Shown: piece by piece, positions 51,501 to 60,163 of the stretch
Position numbering within the stretch: position 1 is the stretch's first letter
Layout of the letters: each line of letters starts with the position of its first letter
NCBI RefSeq assembly: GCF_900199205.1
Contig: NZ_OBMJ01000001.1
Coordinates: 4,948,501 to 5,012,500 of the forward strand
Length of the DNA stretch: 64,000 nt
DNA from: Streptomyces sp. 1331.2
Lineage (GTDB): Bacteria > Actinomycetota > Actinomycetes > Streptomycetales > Streptomycetaceae
Direction of reading: 5' to 3'
Translations under genes and position numbers: made by a program
Notes under the pieces: model-generated
Told to the model about the DNA's origin: nothing
The model's database searches: none
The model's input: only the letters and a program-made list of their open reading frames with translations

Positions 51501-52469
51501 CACCCCGGCGCCGTCCATGATCACCACCAGGTGGGGCTGGTCCGCCGAGGGCGCCGAGTCCCGGATGAACCGCTGGCGCCCGGACAGCTCGTCCTGCAGC
51601 AGGTACTCCAGGTCGCCCAGGTCGGTGGCGAACAGCCGGCGCGAGCCCGCGCCGTCGGCCTCCTTGCGGTGCTGGTTGTGCGGGAGCCACTTGGCCCAGT
51701 CCCACTCCTCGGCCGCACCGGGGGCCGCGGCGACCGCCACCATCAGGTCGTCCGGCGAGTGCAGGGTGGTCAACTGGGCGATCATCGCGCGCACGTTGCC
51801 GTACACCGAGTCCGGATCCCCGCACACCGTGATGTGGTAGAAGGCCCGCAGCGACACCGCCAGCGGCAGGTCCTGCAGGGTGCCGTGCGCCTTCAGGAAG
51901 GAGTGCATCGCGGCCGCCGACAGCGGCTCCAGCTCGTCCATCGGCGCGGTCTGCGGCGCCACCAGCGGGGTGGACAGCTGCACCGGCCCCAGGCCCACCC
52001 GGATCTGCGCGAAGTCGCCGTCCCCGGGGCGCCGCTCCCACAGCCGCCGGCCGTCCTCGACGATCGACCAGAGCTGGTCCGGCGCCGGGTTCAGGAACAG
52101 CAGCGCGCCGCGCTGGCGCTCCGCCGTGCGGCGCACCTGGCGGCGGGTCTGCTGCAGGTACTTGAGGTAGTCGCGCCGTTCGTCCGCCATCGCGGTGGAG
52201 CCGCCCTTGCGGGCCCGCACGATCTGGGCCAGCACCATGCCGACCGTCGAGGCGACCATCAGACCGCCCATGATCTTCATCGGGGCGGCCGCGCCGGGCG
52301 AGAAGAAGAACACTGCCGAACCGCCCATGCCGAGCATCGGCAGGATGCTCATCAGCCAGTCCTCGCCGCCCTGCCGGGGCAGTTCGGGCGGACTCACCAG
52401 CTCCACCGGTTCGTCCGGCACGGTCGGCGGATACGCCCTGGCCGGTCGCTTGACCGTGATCACACCCAT
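48528..52469 (-). CDS. eccC: Type VII secretion motor ATPase EccC
   Basis: The 1313-residue FtsK/SpoIIIE-type ATPase drives export. It starts with VKRPARAYPP and two membrane helices (about residues 40-60 and 65-85). A stalk domain leads to three ATPase modules: Walker A sequences are GATGSGKS at 473-480, GGPRSGKST at 826-834 and GDTESGKSA at 1111-1119. SLVLIIDEFSELL is the Walker B of module 1. EccCa and EccCb are fused in one chain, the usual state outside mycobacterial ESX-1. The third module is the site that binds the substrate signal in studied homologues. The gene is divergent from eccD over 313 bases. Confidence 0.95.
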   Translation of the reverse strand: MGVITVKRPARAYPPTVPDEPVELVSPPELPRQGGEDWLMSILPMLGMGGSAVFFFSPGAAAPMKIMGGLMVASTVGMVLAQIVRARKGGSTAMADERRDYLKYLQQTRRQVRRTAERQRGALLFLNPAPDQLWSIVEDGRRLWERRPGDGDFAQIRVGLGPVQLSTPLVAPQTAPMDELEPLSAAAMHSFLKAHGTLQDLPLAVSLRAFYHITVCGDPDSVYGNVRAMIAQLTTLHSPDDLMVAVAAAPGAAEEWDWAKWLPHNQHRKEADGAGSRRLFATDLGDLEYLLQDELSGRQRFIRDSAPSADQPHLVVIMDGAGVPHDSMLASPEGVQGVTVIEVVPGEVDEPSGHLMVTVNSEELVLRSASGATYSGKPDLLSTWQSEALARQLAPYRVSAGGDDEPLLSNLDFTDMMNSGDPGSFDVSRSWRQRAQHERMRVPIGVGANGEHVYLDIKEAALEGMGPHGLCVGATGSGKSELLRTLVLALAMTHSSEILNFVLADFKGGATFSGMADMPHTSAVITNLEGELTLVDRMRDAIEGELHRRQELLRSAGNYANIHEYERARAAGAALDPLPSLVLIIDEFSELLTAKPDFIEMFIQIGRIGRSLGVHLLLASQRLEEGKLRGLDTYLSYRIGLRTFSAAESRAAIGVPDAYHLPPVPGVGYLKFGEDVMDRFKAAYVSGPYRAPGQQRSTGGQRVAAHPVEFTAAYVEPPDPVVEEAPPVPEQDDALVDTVLDVFVQRMVGQGPAAHQVWLPPLEEAPSMDHLLPPLQVAPDRGLTATGYPVGRLRAPIGIVDKPREQKTDILEVDYAGAAGHGLIVGGPRSGKSTVVRTTVASFALTHTPLEVQFYLLDFGAGSFQSLAGLPHVGGVAGRLDVDKVRRMVSEVHGVMNRREELFRVAGIDTIATYRARRAAGQLPDEAFGDVFLVIDGWNTFKQEFEGLEPVIGDIAQRGLGYGVHLVVTAARYAEVRPALKDLLQNRTELKLGDAMESEVDRRVAVNVPALAGRGITPDRLHFLSGLPRLDGSSSVDDLQAGVAGLVAAVDGAWSGPRAPQVRMLPAVLDGHSLPKGFEHPERGVAFGVDEAELSPVFVNFETDPLFIVFGDTESGKSAVLRMLVKQITERYTPDQAGIVVGDYRRALLGAVPSEYLVEYAAAQPAMSAVVDMLRGACSRRLPGPDVTAEQLRNRNWYTGKDMFVIVDDYELVATSSGNPLAPLAEFLPFARDIGLRVIVARSAGGAGRSLYEPVLQRMRELGGQGVILSGNRDEGALLGTVRPQALPPGRGVYVSRRATGGQMVQTGWLPVA

Positions 52470-52526
52470 GTGTCATCCACCCCGTGGCGTCGATCGATCA
52501 CTTCGGCATCAGCCCTCACGTGACTG

Positions 52527-52541
52527 CGTACGGTCCGTACG
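52527..52541. promoter_or_regulatory. Palindrome in the eccC-eccD gap
   Basis: CGTACGG (52527-52533) and CCGTACG (52535-52541) are perfect reverse complements around one T, in the 313-base divergent gap 52470-52782. CCGTAC words also occur in the eccE-eccB gap. I see no other clear promoter element in this gap. Confidence 0.4.
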
Positions 52542-52782
52542 GGAATCCGGCGGCTGAGGACGCCCCACACAGCGCAGCCCCCGTACCTTTGCGCAGGCGC
52601 CGATCCTAACGGTCGGCCCGGGCCCGCCCGCCAGGACCCGGTCACCGACCGAGCGGGTAGGGTAACGCCGCGCCAACTCGCGGCCCGGTCGGGCCGGTTC
52701 CACAGCCACACCGAGCGCCGCCGTGCCTCGGCACCGTCAACAAGGGGGAGCGCCACGTGCGTCGAAGGAACGAGGCGGAAGC

Positions 52783-54243
52783 ATGAACAATGCCGCCGCT
52801 ACCGGCTACTGCCGGGTGACGGTCGTCGCCCCGGACCGCCGGATCGACGTCGCCCTGCCCGAGGACGTCCCGCTCGCGGACGTCTACCCCGAGGTGCTGC
52901 GCCTGGCCAACCAGAGCCAGCCCGAGGGCGCGCCCACCGGCTTCCACCTGGTCCGCCGTGACGGGACCGTCCTCGACAGCGGCCTGACCCTGGCCGCCCA
53001 GCAGGTCCGCGACGGCGACCTGCTCGCGCTGCGCCCCTTCGCCGAGTCCCTGCCGCCCGCGGTCTACGACGACGTCGCCGACGCCATCGCCAGCGCCGTC
53101 GAGGCCGACCGCCGGTTCTGGACCGCCGAGCTGATGCGCGGCTTCGGCCTGATCGGCGCCGGGGTGCTGCTCACCCTGCTCGGCTTCGCGCTCTGGTTCT
53201 CCGACCTGCGCCACGACATGCACGGCCTGCCCGGCGTCCTGGCCGGAGTCACCGCCGTCGTGCTCACCGCGCTGGCCGGCGTGCGCGCCCGGGTCTACCA
53301 GGACGCCCACGCCGCCCTCGCCCTCGGCCTCGGCGCGCTGCCGCACGCCATGATCGGCGGCAGCGGCATCATCGCCGCCGCCCACCCGTGGGAGGGCCCC
53401 GGCCGGCTCCAGTTCCTGGCCGGCTGCGTCTGCGTCCTGGTGGTCGCCGTGCTGCTGGCCGGCCTGCTGCCCGAGAAGGACGCGGCGTTCGTCGCCGCCG
53501 CCCTGGTCGCCACCGCCGGCACCTTCGCCACCTTCGCCGCCGTCCTGATGCCCGACACCCCCGCCGGGCACATCGCCGCCGTCACCGGTGTCGCCGCCGT
53601 CGCCGTCCTCGGCTTCCTGCCCAGCCTCTCCGCCCGCTTCGCCCGGCTGCCGGTCGGCTTCAGCGCCCCCGGCCAGACCCGCACCCGCAGCCGCGACTAC
53701 GACGAGGAGGCCGAGCGCGCCGAGGCCGTCCAGTACGAGAAGATCGCCCACCAGGCCCGGCGCGGCCACGAGGTGCTGGTCGGCCTGGTCGGCGGCTGCG
53801 CCGCGGTCGTGGTCGGCGCCTGCGCGGTCCTCGGCTTCACCGACGAGACCTTCCCCGAACTGCTCGCGCTCGCCCTGGGCCTGGCCACCATGCTGCGCGC
53901 CCGGCTGTTCCGCTACACCGCGCAGGTGCTCAGCCTCACCGTGGCGGGCCTGCTCGGCCTCTGCCTGCTGATCGTCGGACTGTCCCTGCACACCCCGCAG
54001 TTCTTCCTGCGGGTGGCCGGCTCCACCACCCAGCTCGACCTGCGCACGATCTGGCTGGCCGTCTCCATCGCCTTCGGTGCCGCGCTGCTCGTCGCGATCG
54101 CCCTGGTGGTGCCCCGGCTCGGCGTCTCCCCGTTCTGGGGGCGCATCCTGGACCTGGTCGACAGCCTCACGCTGATCTCGCTCGTCCCGCTGGCGCTCGC
54201 CGTCCTGGACATCTACCGACTGGTCCGCGGCGCCACCGGCTGA
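52783..54243 (+). CDS. eccD: Type VII secretion integral membrane protein EccD
   Basis: The 486-residue protein has an N-terminal ubiquitin-like domain (residues about 10-90: YCRVTVVAPDRRIDVALPEDVPLADVYPE and RDGDLLALRP) followed by about 11 membrane helices, the EccD architecture. EccD dimers form the largest membrane part of the secretion complex. ATG 52783 has GAGG about eight bases upstream. It is divergent from eccC. No distinct terminator follows, only three 11-bp tandem repeats and then the rpsO leader. Confidence 0.92.
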   Translation: MNNAAATGYCRVTVVAPDRRIDVALPEDVPLADVYPEVLRLANQSQPEGAPTGFHLVRRDGTVLDSGLTLAAQQVRDGDLLALRPFAESLPPAVYDDVADAIASAVEADRRFWTAELMRGFGLIGAGVLLTLLGFALWFSDLRHDMHGLPGVLAGVTAVVLTALAGVRARVYQDAHAALALGLGALPHAMIGGSGIIAAAHPWEGPGRLQFLAGCVCVLVVAVLLAGLLPEKDAAFVAAALVATAGTFATFAAVLMPDTPAGHIAAVTGVAAVAVLGFLPSLSARFARLPVGFSAPGQTRTRSRDYDEEAERAEAVQYEKIAHQARRGHEVLVGLVGGCAAVVVGACAVLGFTDETFPELLALALGLATMLRARLFRYTAQVLSLTVAGLLGLCLLIVGLSLHTPQFFLRVAGSTTQLDLRTIWLAVSIAFGAALLVAIALVVPRLGVSPFWGRILDLVDSLTLISLVPLALAVLDIYRLVRGATG

Positions 54244-54257
54244 CCGGCCGCCCAGGG

Positions 54258-54290
54258 CTGCCCGCCCGCTGCCCGCCCGCTGCCCGCCCG
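54258..54290. repeat. Three 11-bp tandem repeats after eccD
   Basis: CTGCCCGCCCG is repeated three times without change, starting 14 bases after the eccD stop codon. Confidence 0.75.
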
Positions 54291-54473
54291 GCCGCCCGGC
54301 CGGGTGGGCGGCACTGGTACGCTGGCCTTCGAGCGCAGCCGTGTGTCCGCCCTGGTGGGTCGCCCAGCGACAAATCCGGAAGGGCGTCAGCCGCGCTCCG
54401 TCACGACATCGAGTTCTCACAGAGTCCTGTGTTGTCGACCAGGACCGCTCGGTAGACCTTGTAAGGAGTTGCA

Positions 54474-54764
54474 GTGGCTCTCGCCTCTGACGTCAAGAAG
54501 CAGATCATGGCCGAGTTCGGCACCAAGGAGGGCGACACCGGCTCCCCCGAGGTCCAGGTCGCCATGCTGTCCCGCCGCATCTCGGACCTGACCGAGCACC
54601 TGAAGACCCACAAGCACGACCACCACTCGCGCCGTGGCCTGCTGATCCTGGTCGGCCAGCGCCGCCGTCTGCTGCAGTACCTGGCCAAGAAGGACATCGA
54701 GCGCTTCCGTACGCTCGTCGACCGCCTGGGCATCCGCCGCGGTGCCGCCGGTGGCGCCCGCTAA
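54474..54764 (+). CDS. rpsO: 30S ribosomal protein S15
   Basis: The 96-residue basic protein is S15, with the signature GDTGSPEVQVAMLSRRISDLTEHLKTHKHDHHSRRGLL and LLQYL. It binds the 16S rRNA three-way junction and often represses its own translation. The GTG at 54474 has AAGGAG at 54463-54468. The 230-base leader includes a small inverted repeat CACAG/CTGTG at 54418-54431; a self-repression structure may lie there but is not obvious by eye. It is co-located with pnp, as in most bacteria. Confidence 0.97.
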   Translation: MALASDVKKQIMAEFGTKEGDTGSPEVQVAMLSRRISDLTEHLKTHKHDHHSRRGLLILVGQRRRLLQYLAKKDIERFRTLVDRLGIRRGAAGGAR

Positions 54765-54775
54765 GACCGCCGCTC

Positions 54776-54806
54776 GGGGCGGCTCCCCACACCGGGGAGC
54801 CGCCCC
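54776..54806 (+). terminator. rpsO-pnp intergenic hairpin
   Basis: Perfect 13-bp stem (54776-54788 with 54794-54806) with an ACACC loop. In Streptomyces coelicolor an intergenic stem-loop between these genes is cut by RNase III and partly ends transcription; position and shape match here. Confidence 0.88.
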
Positions 54807-55220
54807 TCGCGCGTATGCCGCGGACCTCCCGAGCCGCGGCACCCTGACATAACAACTCGCGCGCACCTCCCCAGGTGGCCGAGGATTGCACCGTAGGGTT
54901 GTGGGCATGCCGGGTGATGGCGCACCAGCGCGCCACCCAGGCAGAAGGACCCCAACCCCCCGCGGGACGAAGGCTTCAAACGGAAGCCGCCCGCATCCGA
55001 GAGAGCGTCCAGACGCGGACCGCCCTTCCCGGCCCGGCAGCTGTGAGGCGCCGGTCCTCGGTAGTGGCCGCCGGAACCCCCGCAGACCGAGCGGGGCACT
55101 CCGGAGGCTTCGATCGAAGACCGGCCCGACTGCCGCCCTCCCAGACGGGGGCCCAGGGCCGCCCGCAGGCAGGACGCGGGGACGCTCTCCCGGAGACGTA
55201 CGAAAGAGGAGATCTTCCAG
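54807..55220 (+). other. 414-base leader region of pnp
   Basis: Between the rpsO hairpin and the pnp start I see no gene. The first 100 bases are AT-richer (around 54844-54860 and 54885-54905) and may contain a pnp promoter, but no -35/-10 pair with 16-19 spacing is convincing. The rest is GC-rich without clear hairpins. AAGAGGAG near the end serves pnp. Confidence 0.5.
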
Positions 55221-57428
55221 GTGGAAGAGAACGTGTTCTACGCCGAGGCCGTGATCGACAACGGTTCCTTCGGCACCCGTACCATCCGCTTCGAGACCGG
55301 CCGCCTGGCCCGTCAGGCCGGCGGCTCCGCCGTCGCCTACCTGGACGACGACACCATGGTGCTGTCGGCCACCAGCGCGTCCAAGCAGCCGAAGGAGCAC
55401 TTCGACTTCTTCCCGCTGACCGTGGACGTCGAGGAGCGGATGTACGCCGCGGGCCGCATCCCCGGCTCGTTCTTCCGTCGCGAGGGCCGGCCCTCCGAGG
55501 ACGCGATCCTCACCTGCCGCCTGATCGACCGCCCGCTGCGCCCGTCCTTCGTCAAGGGCCTGCGCAACGAGGTCCAGGTCGTCGTCACCGTGATGGCGCT
55601 CAACCCCGACCACCTGTACGACGTGGTCGCGATCAACGCCGCCTCCGCCTCCACCCAGCTGGCGGGCCTGCCGTTCTCCGGCCCGATCGGCGGCGTGCGC
55701 GTCGCGCTGATCAACGGCCAGTGGGTGGCCTTCCCGACCCACACCGAGCTGGAGTCGGCCGTCTTCGACATGGTCGTCGCCGGTCGCGCCCTGCCGGACG
55801 GCGACGTCGCGATCATGATGGTCGAGGCCGAGGCCACCGACAAGACCATCAAGCTGGTCGAGGGCGGCGCCGACGCGCCGACCGAGGAGGTCGTCGCCTC
55901 CGGCCTGGAGGCCGCCAAGCCGTTCATCAAGGTCCTGTGCGCCGCGCAGGCTCAGCTGGCCGCCCAGGCCGCCAAGCCCACCGGTGAGTTCCCGGTCTTC
56001 CTGGACTACCAGGACGACGTCCTCGCCGCGCTGACCGCCGCCGTCAAGGACGAGCTCGCCCAGGCCCTCACCATCCCGGGCAAGCAGGAGCGCAACAACG
56101 AGCTGGACCGCGTCAAGGCGCTGGCCGCCGAGAAGCTGCTCCCCGAGTTCGAGGGCCGCGAGAAGGAGATCAGCGCCGCCTACAACGCGCTGACCAAGAA
56201 GATCGTCCGCGAGCGCGTCATCAAGGACAAGGTCCGCATCGACGGCCGCGGTGTCACCGACATCCGCACCCTGGCCGCCGAGGTCGAGGCCATCCCGCGG
56301 GTGCACGGCTCGGCCCTGTTCGAGCGCGGCGAGACCCAGATCCTGGGTGTCACCACGCTGAACATGCTGCGCATGGAGCAGCAGCTGGACACGCTCTCCC
56401 CGGAGACGCGTCGTCGCTACATGCACAACTACAACTTCCCGCCGTACTCCGTCGGCGAGACCGGCCGCGTGGGCTCGCCCAAGCGCCGCGAGATCGGCCA
56501 CGGCGCGCTGGCCGAGCGGGCCATCCTGCCCGTGCTGCCCTCGCGCGAGGAGTTCCCGTACGCCATCCGCCAGGTCTCCGAGGCGCTCGGCTCCAACGGC
56601 TCCACCTCGATGGGCTCGGTCTGCGCCTCGACCATGTCGCTGCTGAACGCCGGTGTGCCGCTGAAGGCCGCCGTCGCCGGCATCGCGATGGGCCTGATCT
56701 CCCAGGAGATCGACGGTGAGACCCACTACGTGACCCTCACCGACATCCTCGGCGCCGAGGACGCGTACGGCGACATGGACTTCAAGGTCGCCGGTACCCG
56801 CAACTTCATCACCGCCCTCCAGCTGGACACCAAGCTGACCGGCATCCCGGCGTCGGTGCTCGCCGCCGCGCTGAAGCAGGCCAAGGACGCCCGCCTGCAC
56901 ATCCTCGACGTGATGAACGAGGCCATCGACTCCCCGGACGAGATGTCCCCGAACGCGCCGCGCATCATCACCATCAAGATCCCGGTGGACAAGATCGGTG
57001 AGGTCATCGGCCCCAAGGGCAAGATGATCAACCAGATCCAGGAGGACACCGGCGCCGAGATCACGATCGAGGACGACGGCACCATCTACATCGGTGCCGC
57101 CGACGGCCCGGCCGCCGAGGCCGCCCGCACCACGATCAACCAGATCGCCAACCCGACCATGCCGGAGGTCGGCGAGCGCTACCTGGGCACCGTGGTCAAG
57201 ACCACGACCTTCGGCGCGTTCGTGTCGCTGATGCCGGGCAAGGACGGCCTGCTGCACATCTCGCAGATCCGCAAGCTGGCCGGCGGCAAGCGCGTGGAGA
57301 ACGTCGAGGACGTCCTCGGCGTCGGCGCCAAGGTGCAGGTCGAGATCGCCGAGATCGACCCGCGCGGCAAGCTCTCCCTGATCCCGGTCATCGAGGGCGA
57401 AGAGGCCGGCGAGGCCGCTTCCGAGTGA
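55221..57428 (+). CDS. pnp: Polyribonucleotide nucleotidyltransferase (PNPase)
   Basis: The 735-residue enzyme degrades RNA phosphorolytically from the 3' end and adds 3' tails in streptomycetes. Two RNase PH domains are present (first about residues 10-140, with FFRREGRPSEDAILTCRLIDRPLRP; second about 325-540, with FERGETQ and GNGSTSMGSVCA-like SNGSTSMGSVCA). They are joined by an alpha-helical domain and followed by a KH domain (GEVIGPKGKMINQI) and an S1 domain (GTVVKTTTFGAFV). The GTG at 55221 is supported by AAGAGGAG. Its partner in RNA decay, RNase J, is at the end of the window. Confidence 0.97.
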   Translation: MEENVFYAEAVIDNGSFGTRTIRFETGRLARQAGGSAVAYLDDDTMVLSATSASKQPKEHFDFFPLTVDVEERMYAAGRIPGSFFRREGRPSEDAILTCRLIDRPLRPSFVKGLRNEVQVVVTVMALNPDHLYDVVAINAASASTQLAGLPFSGPIGGVRVALINGQWVAFPTHTELESAVFDMVVAGRALPDGDVAIMMVEAEATDKTIKLVEGGADAPTEEVVASGLEAAKPFIKVLCAAQAQLAAQAAKPTGEFPVFLDYQDDVLAALTAAVKDELAQALTIPGKQERNNELDRVKALAAEKLLPEFEGREKEISAAYNALTKKIVRERVIKDKVRIDGRGVTDIRTLAAEVEAIPRVHGSALFERGETQILGVTTLNMLRMEQQLDTLSPETRRRYMHNYNFPPYSVGETGRVGSPKRREIGHGALAERAILPVLPSREEFPYAIRQVSEALGSNGSTSMGSVCASTMSLLNAGVPLKAAVAGIAMGLISQEIDGETHYVTLTDILGAEDAYGDMDFKVAGTRNFITALQLDTKLTGIPASVLAAALKQAKDARLHILDVMNEAIDSPDEMSPNAPRIITIKIPVDKIGEVIGPKGKMINQIQEDTGAEITIEDDGTIYIGAADGPAAEAARTTINQIANPTMPEVGERYLGTVVKTTTFGAFVSLMPGKDGLLHISQIRKLAGGKRVENVEDVLGVGAKVQVEIAEIDPRGKLSLIPVIEGEEAGEAASE

Positions 57429-57449
57429 AGCGCCGCTAGCTGACTCCCT

Positions 57450-57481
57450 GCGGCCCGTACGCCTCACGGCGTGCGGGCCGC
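57450..57481 (+). terminator. Terminator after pnp
   Basis: A 14-bp stem with one wobble pair (57450-57463 with 57468-57481) and a TCAC loop, 21 bases after the pnp stop. Confidence 0.8.
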
Positions 57482-57548
57482 ACCCAGTTGTCCTTGCTTT
57501 CGTCCGTACGTGCCTTCGCCACGTGCGTTTTCTCTGGAGGTACCCCCC

Positions 57549-58901
57549 GTGGCGCAGGCCCCGGCGGTAATGCAGCGTCCCGGCAGCACCCGGACCCTGC
57601 TCAAGGGCGTCGACGGCGCCGGCACGGTGCGCCGCACCGTCCTCCCCGGCGGCCTGCGGGTCGTCACCGAGACCCTGCCGACGGTTCGCTCCGCGACCTT
57701 CGGCATCTGGGTCGGCGTCGGCTCGCGGGACGAGACGCCGCAGCTCAACGGCGCCACCCACTACCTGGAGCACCTGCTCTTCAAGGGCACCGAGCGGCGC
57801 AGCGCGCTGGACATCTCGGCGGCCCTGGACGCGGTCGGCGGCGAGATGAACGCCTTCACCGCGAAGGAGAACACCTGCTACTACGCCCGGGTCCTGGACA
57901 CCGACCTGCCGCTGGCCATCGACGTGGTCTGCGACATGCTCACGGGCTCGCTGATCCGCACCGAGGACGTGGAGGCCGAGCGCGGCGTCATCCTCGAAGA
58001 GATGGCGATGGCCGAGGACGACCCGGGCGACGTGGTGCACGACCTGTTCGCCAAGGTGATCTACGGCAGCGGCCCGCTCGGCCGCCCGATCCTCGGCACC
58101 CAGGAGACCATCAGGACGCTCACCCGGGACCAGATCGCCGGCTTCTACCACCGCCGGTACCGCCCCGAGAACCTGGTCGTCGCCGCGGCCGGCAACCTCG
58201 ACCACCGCAAGGTCGTCAAGCAGGTCGAGCAGGCCTTCGCGCCGGTGCTGGCCCGCTCCACCGCGGCTCCCGCCGAGGCCCGCCGCGGCGTCAAGGCGCT
58301 GCGCACGGCCGGCCGGGTCGAGGTGCTCAACCGGTCCACCGAGCAGGCCCACCTGGTGCTGGGCGTGCCCGGGGTGCCGCGGCACGACGAGCGCCGCTGG
58401 GCGCTGGGCGTGCTCAACGCGGCCCTCGGCGGCGGGATGAGCTCGCGGCTGTTCCAGGAGATCCGGGAGAAGCGCGGCCTGGCGTACTCGGTCTACTCGT
58501 ACTCCTCCTCCTACGCGGACAGCGGCCTGTTCGGCATCTACGCCGGCTGCCAGCCCAAGCGGGTCGAGGAGGTGCTGCGGATCTGCCGCGCCGAGCTGGC
58601 CAAGGTGGTCGCCGAGGGCATCACCGAGGAGGAGCTGCAGCGGGCGATCGGGCAGATCTCCGGCTCGACGGTGCTCGGCATGGAGGACACCGGCTCGCTG
58701 ATGAACCGGATCGGCAAGGCCGAGCTCAGCTACGGCCACCACCTGTCGGTGGACGAGATGCTGGAGCGGATCGCGGCCGTGACCCTGGACGACGTCCACG
58801 AGGTCGCCCGTGATGTGCTGGGCGCGTACCGGCCGTCGCTGGCGCTGATCGGCCCGGTCAACGACAAGCGGGCCGCCAAGCTCGCCGATCTGCTGGTCTG
58901 A
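57549..58901 (+). CDS. M16 family zinc metallopeptidase
   Basis: The 450-residue protein is a single-chain M16 (pitrilysin/insulinase) peptidase like the mitochondrial processing peptidase beta subunit. The inverted zinc motif HYLEH (in GATHYLEHLLFKGT) gives two His ligands and the Glu base, and VEAERGVILEEMAM holds the third ligand Glu. The C-terminal domain has GGGMSSRLFQEIREKRGLAYSVYS. The GTG at 57549 has GGAGG at 57536-57540. It lies between pnp and dapB, a very stable arrangement, but its natural substrate is unknown. Confidence 0.92.
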   Translation: MAQAPAVMQRPGSTRTLLKGVDGAGTVRRTVLPGGLRVVTETLPTVRSATFGIWVGVGSRDETPQLNGATHYLEHLLFKGTERRSALDISAALDAVGGEMNAFTAKENTCYYARVLDTDLPLAIDVVCDMLTGSLIRTEDVEAERGVILEEMAMAEDDPGDVVHDLFAKVIYGSGPLGRPILGTQETIRTLTRDQIAGFYHRRYRPENLVVAAAGNLDHRKVVKQVEQAFAPVLARSTAAPAEARRGVKALRTAGRVEVLNRSTEQAHLVLGVPGVPRHDERRWALGVLNAALGGGMSSRLFQEIREKRGLAYSVYSYSSSYADSGLFGIYAGCQPKRVEEVLRICRAELAKVVAEGITEEELQRAIGQISGSTVLGMEDTGSLMNRIGKAELSYGHHLSVDEMLERIAAVTLDDVHEVARDVLGAYRPSLALIGPVNDKRAAKLADLLV

Positions 58902-58929
58902 AACCGGCTGGTGTGAGAGGAACTTCGCT

Positions 58930-59697
58930 ATGACGCTGCGTGTCGCCGTGATCGGCGCCCAGGGACGGATCGGCTCCGAGGCCGTCAAGGCCGTCGAGGC
59001 CGCGCCGGACATGGAGCTGGTGGCCACCCTCGGCCGCGGCTCCAGGCTGGAGGAGCTGACCGAGGCCGGGGCCCAGGTCGCCGTCGAGCTGACCCACCCG
59101 GACTCGGTGATGGGCAACCTCGACTACTGCGTCCACAACGGCATCCACGTGGTCACCGGCACCACCGGCTGGGACGACCTGCGGCTGTCCGAGCTGGAAG
59201 GCTGGCTCGTCCCGGCCGAGGCCACCGGACACCCGCCGCTGCCCGTCGGCGTCCTGATCGCGCCGAACTTCTCCATCGGCGCGATCCTCGGCATGAAGTT
59301 CTCCCAGGTCGCGGCGAAGTACTTCGAGTCGGTCGAGGTGGTCGAACTGCACCACGACCGCAAGGCCGACGCCCCCAGCGGCACCGCCACCCGCACCGCC
59401 CAGCTGATCGCCGCGGCCCGCGCCGAGGCCGGCCGCCCGAAGCAGCAGGACCCGACCACCCACAGCCTGCCCGGCGCGCGCGGCGCCGACGTGGACGGGG
59501 TGCCGGTGCACGCCGTCCGGCTGCGCGGCCTGCTCGCCCACCAGCAGGTGATGTTCGGCGACACCGGCGAGACGCTCACCATCCGGCACGACTCGCTGCA
59601 CCACAGCAGCTTCATGCCGGGCATCCTGCTGGGCGTGCGCAAGGTCGTCGAAACCCCGGGGCTGACCTTCGGCCTCGAACACTTCCTGGACCTGTGA
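58930..59697 (+). CDS. dapB: 4-hydroxy-tetrahydrodipicolinate reductase
   Basis: The 255-residue enzyme reduces the product of DapA on the route to diaminopimelate and lysine. The nucleotide loop is AVIGAQGRIGSEAVKAV at the N-terminus; VVTGTTGW, IAPNFSIGA and VELHHDRKADAPSGTA follow. The last contains the catalytic His-His and the Lys that activates the substrate. The start ATG 58930 has GAGAGGAAC upstream. It is 28 bases after the M16 gene and seven before the next gene, so it is part of one transcript through thyX. Confidence 0.95.
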   Translation: MTLRVAVIGAQGRIGSEAVKAVEAAPDMELVATLGRGSRLEELTEAGAQVAVELTHPDSVMGNLDYCVHNGIHVVTGTTGWDDLRLSELEGWLVPAEATGHPPLPVGVLIAPNFSIGAILGMKFSQVAAKYFESVEVVELHHDRKADAPSGTATRTAQLIAAARAEAGRPKQQDPTTHSLPGARGADVDGVPVHAVRLRGLLAHQQVMFGDTGETLTIRHDSLHHSSFMPGILLGVRKVVETPGLTFGLEHFLDL

Positions 59698-59704
59698 GCC
59701 CTTC

Positions 59705-60163
59705 ATGACCTCCCGTACCGGTTTCTTCGTCCTGTCCGGCGTGCTGCTGCTGGTCGCCCTGCTCTGCGTGGGGGAGGGCGTCCAGCTGATCGCCACCGGC
59801 AAGCCGCTCGGCATCGGCATCGGCCTCTGCGCCTTCGTCATCCCGGTGATCGGGCTCTGGTTCCTGCGCCAGACCGTCCGCTTCGGCCGGGCCAGCGAAC
59901 GGCTCGCCCGGGAGCTGGAGGCCGAGGGCGGCCTGCCGGTGGACGAGCTGAAGCGCACCACCGGCGGGCGGATCGACCGGGACTCGGCCGACGCGGTGTT
60001 CGCCCGCCGCCGGACCGAGGCGGAGGCCGCGCCGAGCGACTGGCGGGTCTGGTTCCGCCTCGCCGTGGCCTACGCCGACGCCGGCGACACCCCGCGCGCC
60101 CGCAAGACCATGCAGCACGCCATCAAGCTGCACAGCACCGAACCTGCAAGGAGTAACGCGTGA
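59705..60163 (+). CDS. Small membrane protein of unknown function with TPR-like end
   Basis: The 152-residue protein has two N-terminal membrane helices (residues about 7-26 and 34-54) and a cytoplasmic part. The latter ends with WFRLAVAYADAGDTPRARKTMQHAIKLH, which looks like a single tetratricopeptide-type helix pair. No catalytic motif is seen. Its stop overlaps the thyX GTG by four bases (GTGA), so it is translationally coupled between dapB and thyX. The position is conserved in streptomycetes, but I do not know its function. Confidence 0.75.
   Translation: MTSRTGFFVLSGVLLLVALLCVGEGVQLIATGKPLGIGIGLCAFVIPVIGLWFLRQTVRFGRASERLARELEAEGGLPVDELKRTTGGRIDRDSADAVFARRRTEAEAAPSDWRVWFRLAVAYADAGDTPRARKTMQHAIKLHSTEPARSNA

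Noticed and set aside
54844..54900. Possible pnp promoter hexamers TAACAA and TAGGGT
   Set aside because: No acceptable -35 hexamer lies 16-19 bases upstream of either.
54417..59117. Very long open frame on the minus strand opposite rpsO, pnp, M16 and dapB
   Set aside because: It is antisense to well-recognised genes and has no domain; high GC content removes stop codons from shadow frames.
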